Assembly (NCBI RefSeq): GCF_010728155.1
Contig: NZ_AP022605.1
Coordinates: 992,001 to 1,056,000, forward strand
Length of the DNA stretch: 64,000 nucleotides
Reading direction: 5' to 3'
DNA from: Mycolicibacterium doricum
Lineage (GTDB): Bacteria; Actinomycetota; Actinomycetes; Mycobacteriales; Mycobacteriaceae
Shown: piece after piece, positions 45,622 through 54,177 of the stretch
Position numbering within the stretch: the stretch's first letter is position 1
Layout: every line of letters begins with the position of its first letter
Notes under the pieces: model-generated
What the model was told of the DNA's origin: nothing
Databases searched by the model: none
Seen by the model: only the letters and a program-made list of their open reading frames with translations
Position numbers and translations under genes: made by a program

Positions 45622-47247
45622 ATGGTTTTTCGGGAGGTCAGTGTGAACGAGATCAGGGAAGTGCTGCGGGTGTGGCTGGGGGTGGCGGGGCTACCGCCGG
45701 AGCCGGGGTACCGCACGATCGCCGCGCATTGCGGCGTGGACCGCAAAACGGTGCGCCGCTACGTGGAGGCCGCGCAGGCAGCCGGGCTGCGCCGCGACGG
45801 CGATGTCAGCGCCCTCGATGACGGGTTGATCGGGGTGGTCGCCGACGCGGTGCGTCCTGCCCGCCCAGATGGTCACGGCGCCGCCTGGGAGCAGCTGTTG
45901 GGGTTCGAGGAGCAGATCAAAGTTTGGGTGGCCGGCGATGGTGAGCAGCGGCCGTTGACGATCACCAAGATTGAGACGTTGCTGGCCCGGCAGGGGTGTG
46001 TGGTTCCGTATCGGACGTTGCACCGATTCGCCAGTGAGCGTTGCGGTTTCGGCCGCAAGGGCACCACGGTGCGGGTCGCTGATGGTGATCCGGGGGTGGA
46101 ATGCCAGATCGATTTCGGCTATCTGGGGATGCTCACCGATGCTGCTGATGGGCGGCGCCGCAAGGTGCACGCGTTGATCTTCACCGCCGTCTATTCCCGG
46201 CACATGTTCGTGTGGTTGTCGTATTCGCAGACCCTGGCGGCGGTGATCGCCGGGTGCCAGGCGGCGTGGGGATTCTTCGGCGGCGTGTTCGCGGTGCTGA
46301 TCCCCGACAATCTCAAGCCGGTGATCGCCGCCGCCGATGCGGTCAACCCGCAGTTCACCCGCGGGTGGCTCGACTACGCCGGTCATGCCGGATTCCTCAC
46401 CGACCCGGCCCGGGTTCGCTCCCCCAAAGACAAGCCGCGGGTGGAGCGGACTGTGCAGTATGTGCGCCGAAACTTCTGGGACGGTGAAACATTCACCAGT
46501 CTCGAACAGGCGCAGCAGGCTGTGATGACTTGGTGTGCGCGCACTGCCGGTACCCGCATCCACGGCACCACCTGCGCACGTCCCCTGGAGGTGTTCACCG
46601 CCGAAGAACAACCGACGCTACTCACGGTGCCGGGGACCTATGACGTGCCGATGTTCAAAGCGGTCAAGGTACACCGCGATTTCCACGCCGAAGTCGCCAA
46701 AGCCCTGTATTCGCTGCCCGAGTGCTGGATCGGGCACACGTTGGACGTACGCGCCGACAGTGAGCTGGTGAAGTTCTATCACCGCGCCACGCTGGTGAAA
46801 GTCCATCCTCGCCAGCCGGCCGGTGGCCGCAGCACCGACCGTGCTGACCTGCCCGAACACAAAGCGGGTTACGCGCTGCGGGACCTGGCGGCGTTGATCG
46901 CCGCGTGCGCGGCGCACGGCCCCAATATCGGGATCTACGCCGAACGCATCCTCGATGACCCGCTGCCCTGGACCCGGATGCGCACCGTCTACCGGCTCCA
47001 AGGCCTGGTGCGCCGCTACGGCGCGCAGCGCGTCGAACAAGCATGCTCCTTATCGCTGGACCTCGACGTCGTCTCGGTCAACAAGATCGCCTCCATGCTG
47101 CAACGCGCCACCGAGAACACCGCCCCGACACTACCGCAAGCAGTCGGCCAAACAGCCACCCGGTTCACCCGCAACCCATCCGAATTCAACGTCACCACAA
47201 CATCATTGACCGTAGTGCCCGTTATCGATTCCGAGGAGACCTGCTGA
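45622..47247 (+). CDS. istA: IS21 transposase IstA (541 aa)
   Basis: An N-terminal HTH (YRTIAAHCGVDRKTVRRYVEAA) precedes an rve core: CQIDFGYLGM (D), VLIPDNLKPVI (D) and KPRVERTVQYVRRNFWDGE (E), then the Mu-like barrel. The frame is intact. GGAGG precedes the ATG. It should act with IstB; because istB is frameshifted the element may need help in trans. Confidence 0.92.
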   Translation: MVFREVSVNEIREVLRVWLGVAGLPPEPGYRTIAAHCGVDRKTVRRYVEAAQAAGLRRDGDVSALDDGLIGVVADAVRPARPDGHGAAWEQLLGFEEQIKVWVAGDGEQRPLTITKIETLLARQGCVVPYRTLHRFASERCGFGRKGTTVRVADGDPGVECQIDFGYLGMLTDAADGRRRKVHALIFTAVYSRHMFVWLSYSQTLAAVIAGCQAAWGFFGGVFAVLIPDNLKPVIAAADAVNPQFTRGWLDYAGHAGFLTDPARVRSPKDKPRVERTVQYVRRNFWDGETFTSLEQAQQAVMTWCARTAGTRIHGTTCARPLEVFTAEEQPTLLTVPGTYDVPMFKAVKVHRDFHAEVAKALYSLPECWIGHTLDVRADSELVKFYHRATLVKVHPRQPAGGRSTDRADLPEHKAGYALRDLAALIAACAAHGPNIGIYAERILDDPLPWTRMRTVYRLQGLVRRYGAQRVEQACSLSLDLDVVSVNKIASMLQRATENTAPTLPQAVGQTATRFTRNPSEFNVTTTSLTVVPVIDSEETC

Positions 47248-47261
47248 CATGACCACCCACC

Positions 47262-48048
47262 GTGCCCCCCGCCGACCCGGTCGGCGCTGACCTGACCCGA
47301 CTGCTCAAAACCCTCAAACTCGGCGCGCTGGCCGACACCCTGCCCCGAACGCGCCGCCCTGGCCCGCCAACACAAACTCAGCCACATCGGATTCCTCGAA
47401 ACACTGCTCGCCGACGAAGTGTCCCGCCGCGAATCCCGTTCAGCAGCACTACGAGCCACCAAAGCCGGACTCGACCCGGGCATGCGTTTGGACACCTGGA
47501 CCGCACAACACGACCTGCGCTATGACCGCACCCTACTCGGCGACCTCACCTCACTGAGATTCCTCGACGCCGGCCAGTCAGCGATCATCCTCGGACCCGT
47601 CGGCGTCGGCAAGACCCACCTAGCAACAGCCCTGGGACACATAGCAATCCGCCGCAAACACACCGTCCTGTTCGGCCGTGCCGACAAGCTGTTCACCAGG
47701 CTGCGCGCCGCCCGCCTCGACAACACCGTCGACACCGAAATCCGCCGACTGGCCGCCACCGACGTCCTCATCATCGACGACTTCGCGCTGCGGCCCCTCG
47801 ACGCCACCGAGACCAGCGACTTCTACGAAATCGTCGTCGAACGCCACCGCACCAAAACCACCATCGTGACCTCCAACCGCGAACCCGCCGAATGGCTGAC
47901 CATGACCGCCGACACCCTGCTGGCCCAATCGGCGATCGACCGGCTGACCGCCACCGCCCACACCCTCGTCATCGAAGGACCGTCCTACCGCCAACGGACC
48001 CGCGGCGGCCGGCTTGACCCAGACCACCCCGACGAGCATCCTCAATAA
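47262..48048 (+). pseudogene. istB: IS21 helper ATPase IstB, frameshifted near the start
   Basis: GTG 47262 opens PPADPVGADLTRLLKTLKLG, then an extra C at about 47343-47347 (CTGCCCCGAACGC) shifts the frame. The correct frame resumes with ERAALARQHKLSHIGFLETL, Walker A LGPVGVGKTH, Walker B VLIIDDFALRP and the C-terminal YRQRTRGGR. A GTG at 47419 could yield a 209-residue protein lacking the N-terminus. One base in a C run may also be a sequencing error. Confidence 0.8.
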
Positions 48049-48677
48049 CGCGCCACGGTGGTCCCATCCCACTGGCAACCAGGTGGTCCCATCACCCTGG
48101 CAAGCGACACTCGTCGAAGCGTGCGAGAAGTGGAACGAGATTTTTGGCAACGCTTTCCCGGTTGTCACCAGCGATGAGCTCAGTATGGAGGTCGGGGACA
48201 GGTCGCACGCTAAGCACCCGCGCACGAAGGATTGGGTCGTCGACCTTCGGCCCGACTGCTCGGTTCGTATCAGCGTGCAGAAGCTAAGGGGGCGAAAGGG
48301 TAAGTTTCGCGACTATCGCAGCGGAGGGCCACCCATTTTTGCGTCGGCTCAAACCACGCTTCGATTTCGCGCGCTCACCTCGGGAGATAGCGGCGCCTCG
48401 ATCTGGTGGCGCGTGACTAACACGGGTGCCCACGCACGCGAGACCGGAGTCAAACAGTTGCGGGGTGACTTCTTCAGGGGCAAGGGACCCGACTGCAAAT
48501 CTCCAGGCGACAACCCCTCCATTAATCACGAATCCGCCGCCTACACAGGCGCACACATCATTGAGGCGTTCATGGTTCGAGGTGGGCGAGTCATCGCACA
48601 GTCCGAGCCCTTCAGGGTCAACGTATTCTCGCGGAAGTTCCCGGTGTTCCGACGATAGCTGTCGATACCGAACAACC

Positions 48678-49019
48678 TCAGTACTTGAGACCCTGCGGAC
48701 GTACTACTCCTGCATCTTTCAGGATTCCGAGTACCGTGCTCTTGCCGAGATCGAACGTCTCAGCTACTTGCCTGCTTGTCTGTCCCGTCACGTAGGCAGC
48801 GACGACGTCGGCTCGCAACCTGGCGGTCAGTCGCTGGCGCTTGCGCGGTGGTGTGTCGAACCGATCCTTGGCCTTCGCATGTGCGCTGTCGTCCTGATCA
48901 GGCGATTCATTGCTCGGACTGAATCGGCCCAGGGCTACCAGTGAGGCTTCGCCTCTGACCGCCGAGTCTGGGGTCTTGTTGGGAGCGTGAGCTGCGGTCA
49001 CGCTCAGGGTCATGGACAA
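48678..49019 (-). CDS. resolvase-type HTH protein (113 aa)
   Basis: The C-terminal half (RLTARLRADVVAAYVTGQTS, RQVAETFDLGKSTVLGILKD) is the Hin-like HTH found at the end of serine recombinases; no catalytic domain is present. The N-terminal 60 residues are Ser/Asp/Pro-rich. Its start overlaps the start of the divergent 537-residue gene by 8 bp, so the true start may be further in. A DNA-binding regulator or a recombinase remnant are both possible. Confidence 0.55.
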   Translation of the reverse strand: MSMTLSVTAAHAPNKTPDSAVRGEASLVALGRFSPSNESPDQDDSAHAKAKDRFDTPPRKRQRLTARLRADVVAAYVTGQTSRQVAETFDLGKSTVLGILKDAGVVRPQGLKY

Positions 49020-50625
49020 GCCGGTGACTGTGAATGATGTGCTCGACGGTTATGTGGCGCTCGATCTGGAGTGCATGGATCGCATTTATCTGAACGGCTA
49101 TGTGCCGAATCTGCAGGTGGGTGGTCAGGTGGTGTCGTTCATGACCGCGCATCTGGGTTATCCGATTCCGTCGCCGGCGATCATGGAGAAGATCGGCACC
49201 GGGTTCCGCAGGGCGGTGGACCGGTTCGCCGGCGACAACAAGATCCCGGTGGTGCGGTTCGGAAAGGACGACCGCAAGATCGATCGGATGCGGCCGTACC
49301 TGGCCCGACAGGCGGCAACCGGTCGGTCGGGGGTAGCCGCGATCGGGGTGGCGCAGGAGTTCGCGCCGGTGTTTGTGGCGAACAAGCGCACCGGACATAC
49401 CACGGGCGTGTGGTTCTCCTTCACCAAGGCCCAGCGCCGGGTCACCTGTTTTTACTTTTACCTCTGGGACGATGATTTCGGGCCGGCGTTTGTGAAGATC
49501 TGCGCCTACTTCCCGTATCCGATGAAGATCTGGGTCAATGGACATGAGTGGGCCAAACGGCAGGCCACCAAGGCCGGCATTGGGTTCACCGAGCTGTCCA
49601 ACGGGTTCGCCACCTGTGACGATCCCGCCGCGTTGCAGGCGATCTGCGATCGGCTCGGCCCGGGAACGATCCAGGTGTTCGCCGAACGGTGGTGGTCGAT
49701 CCTGCCGCTGCCGCTGACCGAGCATGACCGCGCCGCAGGGTATTGGTGGGAACTGTCGATGCGCCAAATCGAGACTTCACGCACCCTGGTGTTCGACGCA
49801 CCCCGGCACGCTCGCGGGTTCTTCGAGGCCTTGGTCACCGACAACCTCGACATCGGCCGCCCGGAACTCATCGAGCTGATCTTCAAACGCGGCCAACGCC
49901 GCGGTCGACCGGCGGCCGGTCAATTCAAGACCAAGATCGTCACCTACGGCACCGAGGTCAACGTCAACGCTTTCTACCGGCACTCCCGCATCAAGCAGTA
50001 TCTGAAGGACGGCCGCGCGCTGCGGATCGAGACCGTCATCAACGACCCCGCCGACCTGGGCTGTCTGCGGCGCCTGGCTCATCTCGATGAGCTGCACACC
50101 CGCGCCCGGGCGGTCAACACCGCCCTGCTCGATACTGAACGTGTCGGTCAGGGCTGCGTCCTGGCGAGTCCAGCCTTTGAGCGGATCGCCCAGCCCACCC
50201 TCACCGAGGATGGCAGGAGGGCCCCGGCCTTGCGGTTCGGCGACCCTCGGGTCCAAGCCCTGGCCGGCGCCCTATGCACCAGCGTGCTCGCCGTCACCGG
50301 CATCACCAACAAGAGCCTGCGCGCCTTGATGACCGGACTGCTGGGCGGTACGCCCTACACGATGAACCAGGCCAGCTACGACCTGGCTCGGCTGCGGACC
50401 AACGGCTTGATCACCCGGGTTCCGGGCAAGAATCGCTACCGCCTCACCAGCGACGGACTGCGGTTTGCGATCTTCTACACCAAAGTCCACGACCGGCTGC
50501 TACGACCGCTACTGGCCGCCGACCAGCCGCCAGCTCCACCACCGATACGAAAAGCGTTGCAGAACATCGATATTCACATCACCGAAACTATGGGCCAGGC
50601 GCGCATCCTGGCAAACGCAGCCTGA
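49012..50625 (+). CDS. conserved actinobacterial protein of unknown function (537 aa)
   Basis: The sequence (LDLECMDRIYLNGYVPNLQ, RKIDRMRPYLARQAATGRSG, KICAYFPYPMKIWVNGHEWA, SMRQIETSRTLVFDAPRHAR) is that of a highly conserved, often multi-copy protein in Frankia, Streptomyces and mycobacteria, whose copies look mobile-element-linked. The C-terminus (NQASYDLARLRTNGLITRVPG...LTSDGLRFAIFYTKVHDRLL) is winged-helix-like. No catalytic motif can be named. The frame is intact, and it ends about 40 bp before the third att remnant. Confidence 0.65.
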   Translation: MDKPVTVNDVLDGYVALDLECMDRIYLNGYVPNLQVGGQVVSFMTAHLGYPIPSPAIMEKIGTGFRRAVDRFAGDNKIPVVRFGKDDRKIDRMRPYLARQAATGRSGVAAIGVAQEFAPVFVANKRTGHTTGVWFSFTKAQRRVTCFYFYLWDDDFGPAFVKICAYFPYPMKIWVNGHEWAKRQATKAGIGFTELSNGFATCDDPAALQAICDRLGPGTIQVFAERWWSILPLPLTEHDRAAGYWWELSMRQIETSRTLVFDAPRHARGFFEALVTDNLDIGRPELIELIFKRGQRRGRPAAGQFKTKIVTYGTEVNVNAFYRHSRIKQYLKDGRALRIETVINDPADLGCLRRLAHLDELHTRARAVNTALLDTERVGQGCVLASPAFERIAQPTLTEDGRRAPALRFGDPRVQALAGALCTSVLAVTGITNKSLRALMTGLLGGTPYTMNQASYDLARLRTNGLITRVPGKNRYRLTSDGLRFAIFYTKVHDRLLRPLLAADQPPAPPPIRKALQNIDIHITETMGQARILANAA

Positions 50626-50666
50626 AAACTCAAGACAGCTCTCAAAGCTCTAGCGACCAAGGTTCG

Positions 50667-50704
50667 CTAGGTAGAACGGCCCTCGGAGCCTCTCCGGGGG
50701 CCGG
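50667..50704 (+). other. third attachment-site remnant with terminator hairpin
   Basis: From CTAGGTAGAACGG the sequence matches the second att copy from 30393 onward for about 36 bases, including its hairpin and the T that differs from the original tRNA. The tRNA part to the left is lost. CCCCGATGGGAACATTCTCAA follows, resembling the arm region right of the first copy. It marks the right end of island B and perhaps a trace of a third element. Confidence 0.75.
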
Positions 50705-50749
50705 TTTCATCCCCGATGGGAACATTCTCAATGCAACGACCGCCTGGAA

Positions 50750-51365
50750 GCTTCTCGCCGCCAAGAGGGCCCGACGACGACAAGACCCCACCGCCGTTCG
50801 AGCGGGCCGGCGGGTTCCTCGCCGACGAGACACCGTACGTCGACAAGGTGCATGGCGTCTGACGACCGGCGGCGTCGTGTTGAGCCGCCTTGACGGACGA
50901 AGATCAGGCCCGCCCGTCCTGGATGCCCGTCGGCCCCGGCACGTACGGTCGCTTCCTGGCGATCCGGGTCTTCGACTTCTGGGTGCACGAGCGTGACATC
51001 ACAACGCCGCTCGGCCGGGACACCGACCACGGCGGAGTCGCTGCGGAGATCGCGCTGGAACAGGTGGAGAACTCGATCGGCTACAACGTCGGCAAGTGGG
51101 TGGGCTTGCACGACGGCAAGAGCCTCACATTCCACCTCACCGGACCACTCGCCCGTCGCCTCCACGTCGCCGTCGACGGACGGGCTGCGCGGGTCGACCA
51201 CGTCGAGCGCCCGGACGTCACAGTGACTGCGGACTCCAGACGTTCATCCAGCTCGCGTGCGGGCGCATCGACCCGCAGGAGCAGATCGACTCCGGTGCGA
51301 TCAGCTGGACGGGCGACGACGAGCTCGGCGACCGCGCCGCTCGCAACCTGAGGTTCACGATGTGA
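50750..51365 (+). pseudogene. mycothiol-dependent maleylpyruvate isomerase family remnant
   Basis: A damaged 5' part (about 50780-50850) leads to an open frame from 50890 with GTYGRFLAIRVFDFWVHERD and VENSIGYNVGKWVGLHDGKS, the family core (His of WVHERD among the metal ligands). An extra C near 51238 shifts the frame; the true C-terminus FIQLACGRIDPQEQI...NLRFTM lies in the next frame to 51365. The N-terminal third is missing, probably lost when islands were inserted at the tRNA. Confidence 0.7.
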
Positions 51366-51413
51366 CCAATCACTGGCTCGCCGGTTGCTGCGGGAAGGGC
51401 TAGCGCTTGCGGC

Positions 51414-51779
51414 TCAGCTCGCCGCCCACTGTTTGGCGGCGTCTATCTGGTCGAGACCGAACAGCGCCACCTCGCCGGGAATCATCCAGGCCAGCGCGTG
51501 CAGGGTGTGGCCGATCCACTCCTTGTCGGTGACCACGGCAGTGCGTTTAAACCCGCGAAGGTGCTTGATCGTCCTGAAGCCCTGCTTGACATCGGCGAGC
51601 AGCCCGCCGGGGCCGAAACCCTCGTAGTCAGACCCGATGACCTCGACGAAGCGGATTTCGTCGGTGTCCAGCATCCGGTCCAGGGCCGGTGTGAACTGGT
51701 GGAAATCGTTGGCGGTGACACGCCCTGACACCCGGATACCGGCGACGCCGGCGGGCATGTCCTGCAGTACCTCGATAAT
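51414..51779 (-). CDS. SpoIIAA-like (STAS/SEC14-type) protein (121 aa)
   Basis: The protein (MPAGVAGIRVSGRVTANDFH, VEVIGSDYEGFGPGGLLADV, KRTAVVTDKEWIGHTLHALA, PGEVALFGLDQIDAAKQW) is a typical SpoIIAA-like small soluble protein of unknown physiological role. GGAGGT lies 4 bases before ATT at 51779 (ATT-ATC-GAG), which would give the usual MIEVL start. The in-frame TTG at 51791 is the alternative. The frame is intact. Confidence 0.75.
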   Translation of the reverse strand: MIEVLQDMPAGVAGIRVSGRVTANDFHQFTPALDRMLDTDEIRFVEVIGSDYEGFGPGGLLADVKQGFRTIKHLRGFKRTAVVTDKEWIGHTLHALAWMIPGEVALFGLDQIDAAKQWAAS

Positions 51780-51870
51780 GGGAACCTCCAATACCCCTGG
51801 GGCGACGGTAGGCCGATATTCGCGCCGTGGCCAGGGGACGTGGTGTTCGACCCGGTCGAGCCGGTCTATT

Positions 51871-51890
51871 ATCTGCGTATGAATGCAGAT
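51871..51890. promoter_or_regulatory. candidate ArsR/KmtR-type operator over the start codon
   Basis: ATCTGC and GCAGAT arms flank TATGAAT around the ATG at 51879, an interrupted palindrome like SmtB/ArsR operators with TATGAA cores. Its position over the 5' end of the repressor gene suggests autoregulation of the operon by metal. Confidence 0.5.
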
Positions 51891-52295
51891 AGCGCGCGAT
51901 GCGGTCGGTGCCTGCCCGACGACGAGGCGAACCTCGTGGCCGAGGTCTTCCGGATGTTGGCCGACCCCACCCGCGTGCAGATTCTCTGGGCGTTGGTGAG
52001 TCACGAGAAATCGGTCAACGACCTCGCCTCCCACGTTGGGAAGCCGGCCCCGTCGGTTTCGCAGCACCTGGCGAAACTGCGCATGGCGCGACTGGTCCGC
52101 ACCCGCCGGGAGGGCACCACCATCTACTACAGCCTGGACAACAACCACGTCGCGCAGTTGGTCACCGACGCGGTCTTCAATGCCGAGCATGCCGGGCCGG
52201 GCGTCCCCGGTCATCACCGTGACGCGTCCGACCTCGCCGCCTTGCACGCGGACGTTCCCGCCGCCTATCCATCGAGGAACGGACGACGCGGATGA
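51879..52295 (+). CDS. KmtR-like ArsR/SmtB metal-sensing repressor (138 aa)
   Basis: A winged helix (VFRMLADPTRVQILWALVSH, VGKPAPSVSQHLAKLRMARL, REGTTIYYSLDNNHV) and a C-terminal His-rich tail (AEHAGPGVPGHHRD) match the KmtR group of nickel/cobalt sensors. An N-terminal CGRC may add ligands. The ATG at 51879 sits in the operator with no ribosome site, so the message may be leaderless. The stop overlaps the efflux gene ATG (ATGA). KmtR of M. tuberculosis likewise controls a CDF exporter. Confidence 0.82.
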   Translation: MNADSARCGRCLPDDEANLVAEVFRMLADPTRVQILWALVSHEKSVNDLASHVGKPAPSVSQHLAKLRMARLVRTRREGTTIYYSLDNNHVAQLVTDAVFNAEHAGPGVPGHHRDASDLAALHADVPAAYPSRNGRRG

Positions 52296-53317
52296 CCCAC
52301 GAATTCAAGCGCGCGCACCACAGCCGCGACCACGACCACTTTCATGAGCATCGTGGGGGCAAGCTGGGTACCGCGATCCGCGAGGTGTTCGCTCCGCACA
52401 GCCACGACGCCTCCGACAGCATCGACGACGCGCTGGAGTCCAGCGCAGCCGGCATTCGGGCGGTGAAGATCAGCCTGCTCGCTCTCGGCGCGACCTCGCT
52501 AGCGCAGTTGGTGATCGTGATGATCTCCGGGTCGGTCGCGCTGCTCGCCGACACCATCCACAACTTCTCCGACGCCCTCACCGCCATCCCGCTGTGGATC
52601 GCATTCATGGTCGGCACCAAGGCCGCCACCCGGCGCTACACCTATGGATTCGGTCGCGCCGAGGACATCGCCGGGCTGTTCGTCGTCGCGATGATCGCCC
52701 TGTCGGCCGTCGTGGCCGGGGTCGAATCGATCCGGCGCCTCATCGAACCGGCGCCGATCGAGAACGTCGGGTGGGTGGGCGCCGCCGGTCTGGTCGGGTT
52801 CATCGGCAACGAACTCGTTGCGCTGTACCGCATCCGGGTCGGGCGTCGCATCGGCTCGGTCGCCCTGGTCGCTGACGGGCTGCACGCACGCACCGACGGG
52901 TTCACCTCACTGGCGGTGCTTGTCGGCGCCGGCGGCGTCGCCTTGGGGTTTCCGCTGGCGGACCCCATCATCGGCTTGGTCATCACGGTCGCCATCCTCG
53001 CCGTTCTGGGCACCGCGGTGCGCGACGTCTTCCGCCGCCTCATGGACGGTGTGGAACCAGAACTGGTCGACATGGCCGAGGCCGCGCTCGCCGCTGAGCC
53101 CGGCGTCACCGACGTGCGTGCCGTGCGGATGCGGTGGGTCGGTCACCGGCTGCACGCCGACGCCGAACTCGACATCGACCCCGCCACCAGCCTCGCCGAC
53201 GCGCACCGCATCGCACACGAAGCCGAGCACACGCTGACTCATGCCGTCCCGAAACTGTCTTCGGCACTGGTGCACGCCTATCCGGCGACGGATTCGGCTC
53301 GCCGTGGTGGTGGGTGA
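52292..53317 (+). CDS. cation diffusion facilitator metal exporter (341 aa)
   Basis: A His-rich N-terminus (HHSRDHDHFHEH) is followed by six membrane helices with the metal-site motifs LADTIHNFSDALT and VADGLHARTDGFTS (H-x3-D type), and a cytosolic C-terminal domain (GVTDVRAVRMRWVGHRLHAD). It should export divalent metals such as Ni, Co or Zn from the cytoplasm using proton antiport. It is coupled to the ArsR gene, which presumably represses it when metal is low. Confidence 0.88.
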   Translation: MTHEFKRAHHSRDHDHFHEHRGGKLGTAIREVFAPHSHDASDSIDDALESSAAGIRAVKISLLALGATSLAQLVIVMISGSVALLADTIHNFSDALTAIPLWIAFMVGTKAATRRYTYGFGRAEDIAGLFVVAMIALSAVVAGVESIRRLIEPAPIENVGWVGAAGLVGFIGNELVALYRIRVGRRIGSVALVADGLHARTDGFTSLAVLVGAGGVALGFPLADPIIGLVITVAILAVLGTAVRDVFRRLMDGVEPELVDMAEAALAAEPGVTDVRAVRMRWVGHRLHADAELDIDPATSLADAHRIAHEAEHTLTHAVPKLSSALVHAYPATDSARRGGG

Positions 53318-53387
53318 ACAGCGGCCCCGGCGCCGCGAGCGCGACGAGCCCGTAGCCACGGCACCGCAAGTTCGTATCGCCAGTCGG

Positions 53388-54020
53388 CTAGCGCGCCAAC
53401 CCCAGCAGCGGGGGGACGAGGTAGCGGCGCGCGAACGACCGGGCGGCGTCGTCGTCACCGAGGGCGACATTCTGCGACGGCGTCAACACGAACGACACGA
53501 TGACCCGGACGGTGACCTCGGCAACCTCGAGTAACTCGATCTGCGAACGGCTGTCGTCGGGCAACGCCACCGCGAGTTGATGGGCCAGGAATGAGGAGGC
53601 CGTCCGGATGACGCTCTCACCCTCGACCGTCAGGAACGGCAGCACGGTGTCGGGTTCGGTGGCCAGCAACCGCTGTAGAAGCGCGTGGCCGCGCAGCGTG
53701 GTCAGCGTGAGCACGAACCCTTCGACCAGTTTGTCTTCCGCGTCGGCGTAGCCGCCGGCCCCGGCGGCGAGGTCGGACAGGAACCGCTCGAGTTCCCGTA
53801 ACAGCACGGCCTCGACGACGGCGTCCTTGTTGGCGAAGTTACGGTACAGCGTGACGCGCGCCAACCCGGATCGGCGGGTGATGTCCTCGACCGTGGCGCG
53901 GCGGATGCCCAGGAGCTCGAATTGCTTCAACGCGGCGTCGAGGATGCGCTCGGCATTGCCTTCTGCCGTCGGCGACCCGAAGCGCTGCACCGCTTTGGCG
54001 AGCAGCCCGCTGTACTTCAT
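53388..54020 (-). CDS. TetR-family transcriptional regulator (210 aa)
   Basis: The N-terminal TetR helix-turn-helix reads ATVEDITRRSGLARVTLYRN followed by FANKDAVVEAVLL; the helical ligand domain is intact. It is divergent from the AurF-type oxygenase gene, and a palindrome lies between them, so it probably represses that operon and itself. Ligand unknown. Confidence 0.88.
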   Translation of the reverse strand: MKYSGLLAKAVQRFGSPTAEGNAERILDAALKQFELLGIRRATVEDITRRSGLARVTLYRNFANKDAVVEAVLLRELERFLSDLAAGAGGYADAEDKLVEGFVLTLTTLRGHALLQRLLATEPDTVLPFLTVEGESVIRTASSFLAHQLAVALPDDSRSQIELLEVAEVTVRVIVSFVLTPSQNVALGDDDAARSFARRYLVPPLLGLAR

Positions 54021-54096
54021 CGGTGTCTCCTTGACATGGACGCGCCCGGGGACGACGGTGCTGGGTCGCAGTGTAGAGCGTGCACCCGCCGCTATT

Positions 54097-54121
54097 GATA
54101 CAAACTAACCGCGAATGTATC
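54097..54121. promoter_or_regulatory. candidate TetR operator
   Basis: GATACA (54097-54102) and TGTATC (54116-54121) are perfect inverted arms with 13 bases between, in the 157-bp gap between tetR and the oxygenase gene. Confidence 0.5.
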
Positions 54122-54177
54122 TTTGGTTCAGATGGCACTCGATGCCTTGGGCACCCAGGACCAGCAGGAGGCTTCTC

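Larger units (their letters stand above)
45462..48109 (+). mobile_element. IS21-family insertion sequence
   Basis: TG...CA ends (TGTCGTTTGCCAGG left; inward from right TGTCGCTTGCCAGG) and the 6-bp duplication CTCGTC at 45456-45461 and 48110-48115. Several TGCCAG..GGGACCA repeats are arranged at each end, as usual in IS21. It carries istA and istB and lies exactly in frame within the CD-NTase gene. Confidence 0.92.
44631..48658 (+). pseudogene. CBASS CD-NTase with AGS-C sensor, split by IS21
   Basis: 44631-45461 and 48116-48658 join in frame once the IS21 and one CTCGTC duplication are removed, giving 457 residues. The first part is a SMODS nucleotidyltransferase: FVQGSYANNTAV (GS 52-53), EYDIDIVVV (D69, D71) and HVDVIPLR (D125). 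The second part (EACEKWNEIFGNAFP, VRISVQKLRGRKG, WWRVTNTGAHARETG, LRGDFFRGKG, AYTGAHIIEAFMV) fits the AGS-C sensor found on such enzymes. By family knowledge it makes a cyclic oligonucleotide on phage infection to trigger the membrane effector encoded just upstream. It is inactive as it stands. Confidence 0.82.
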
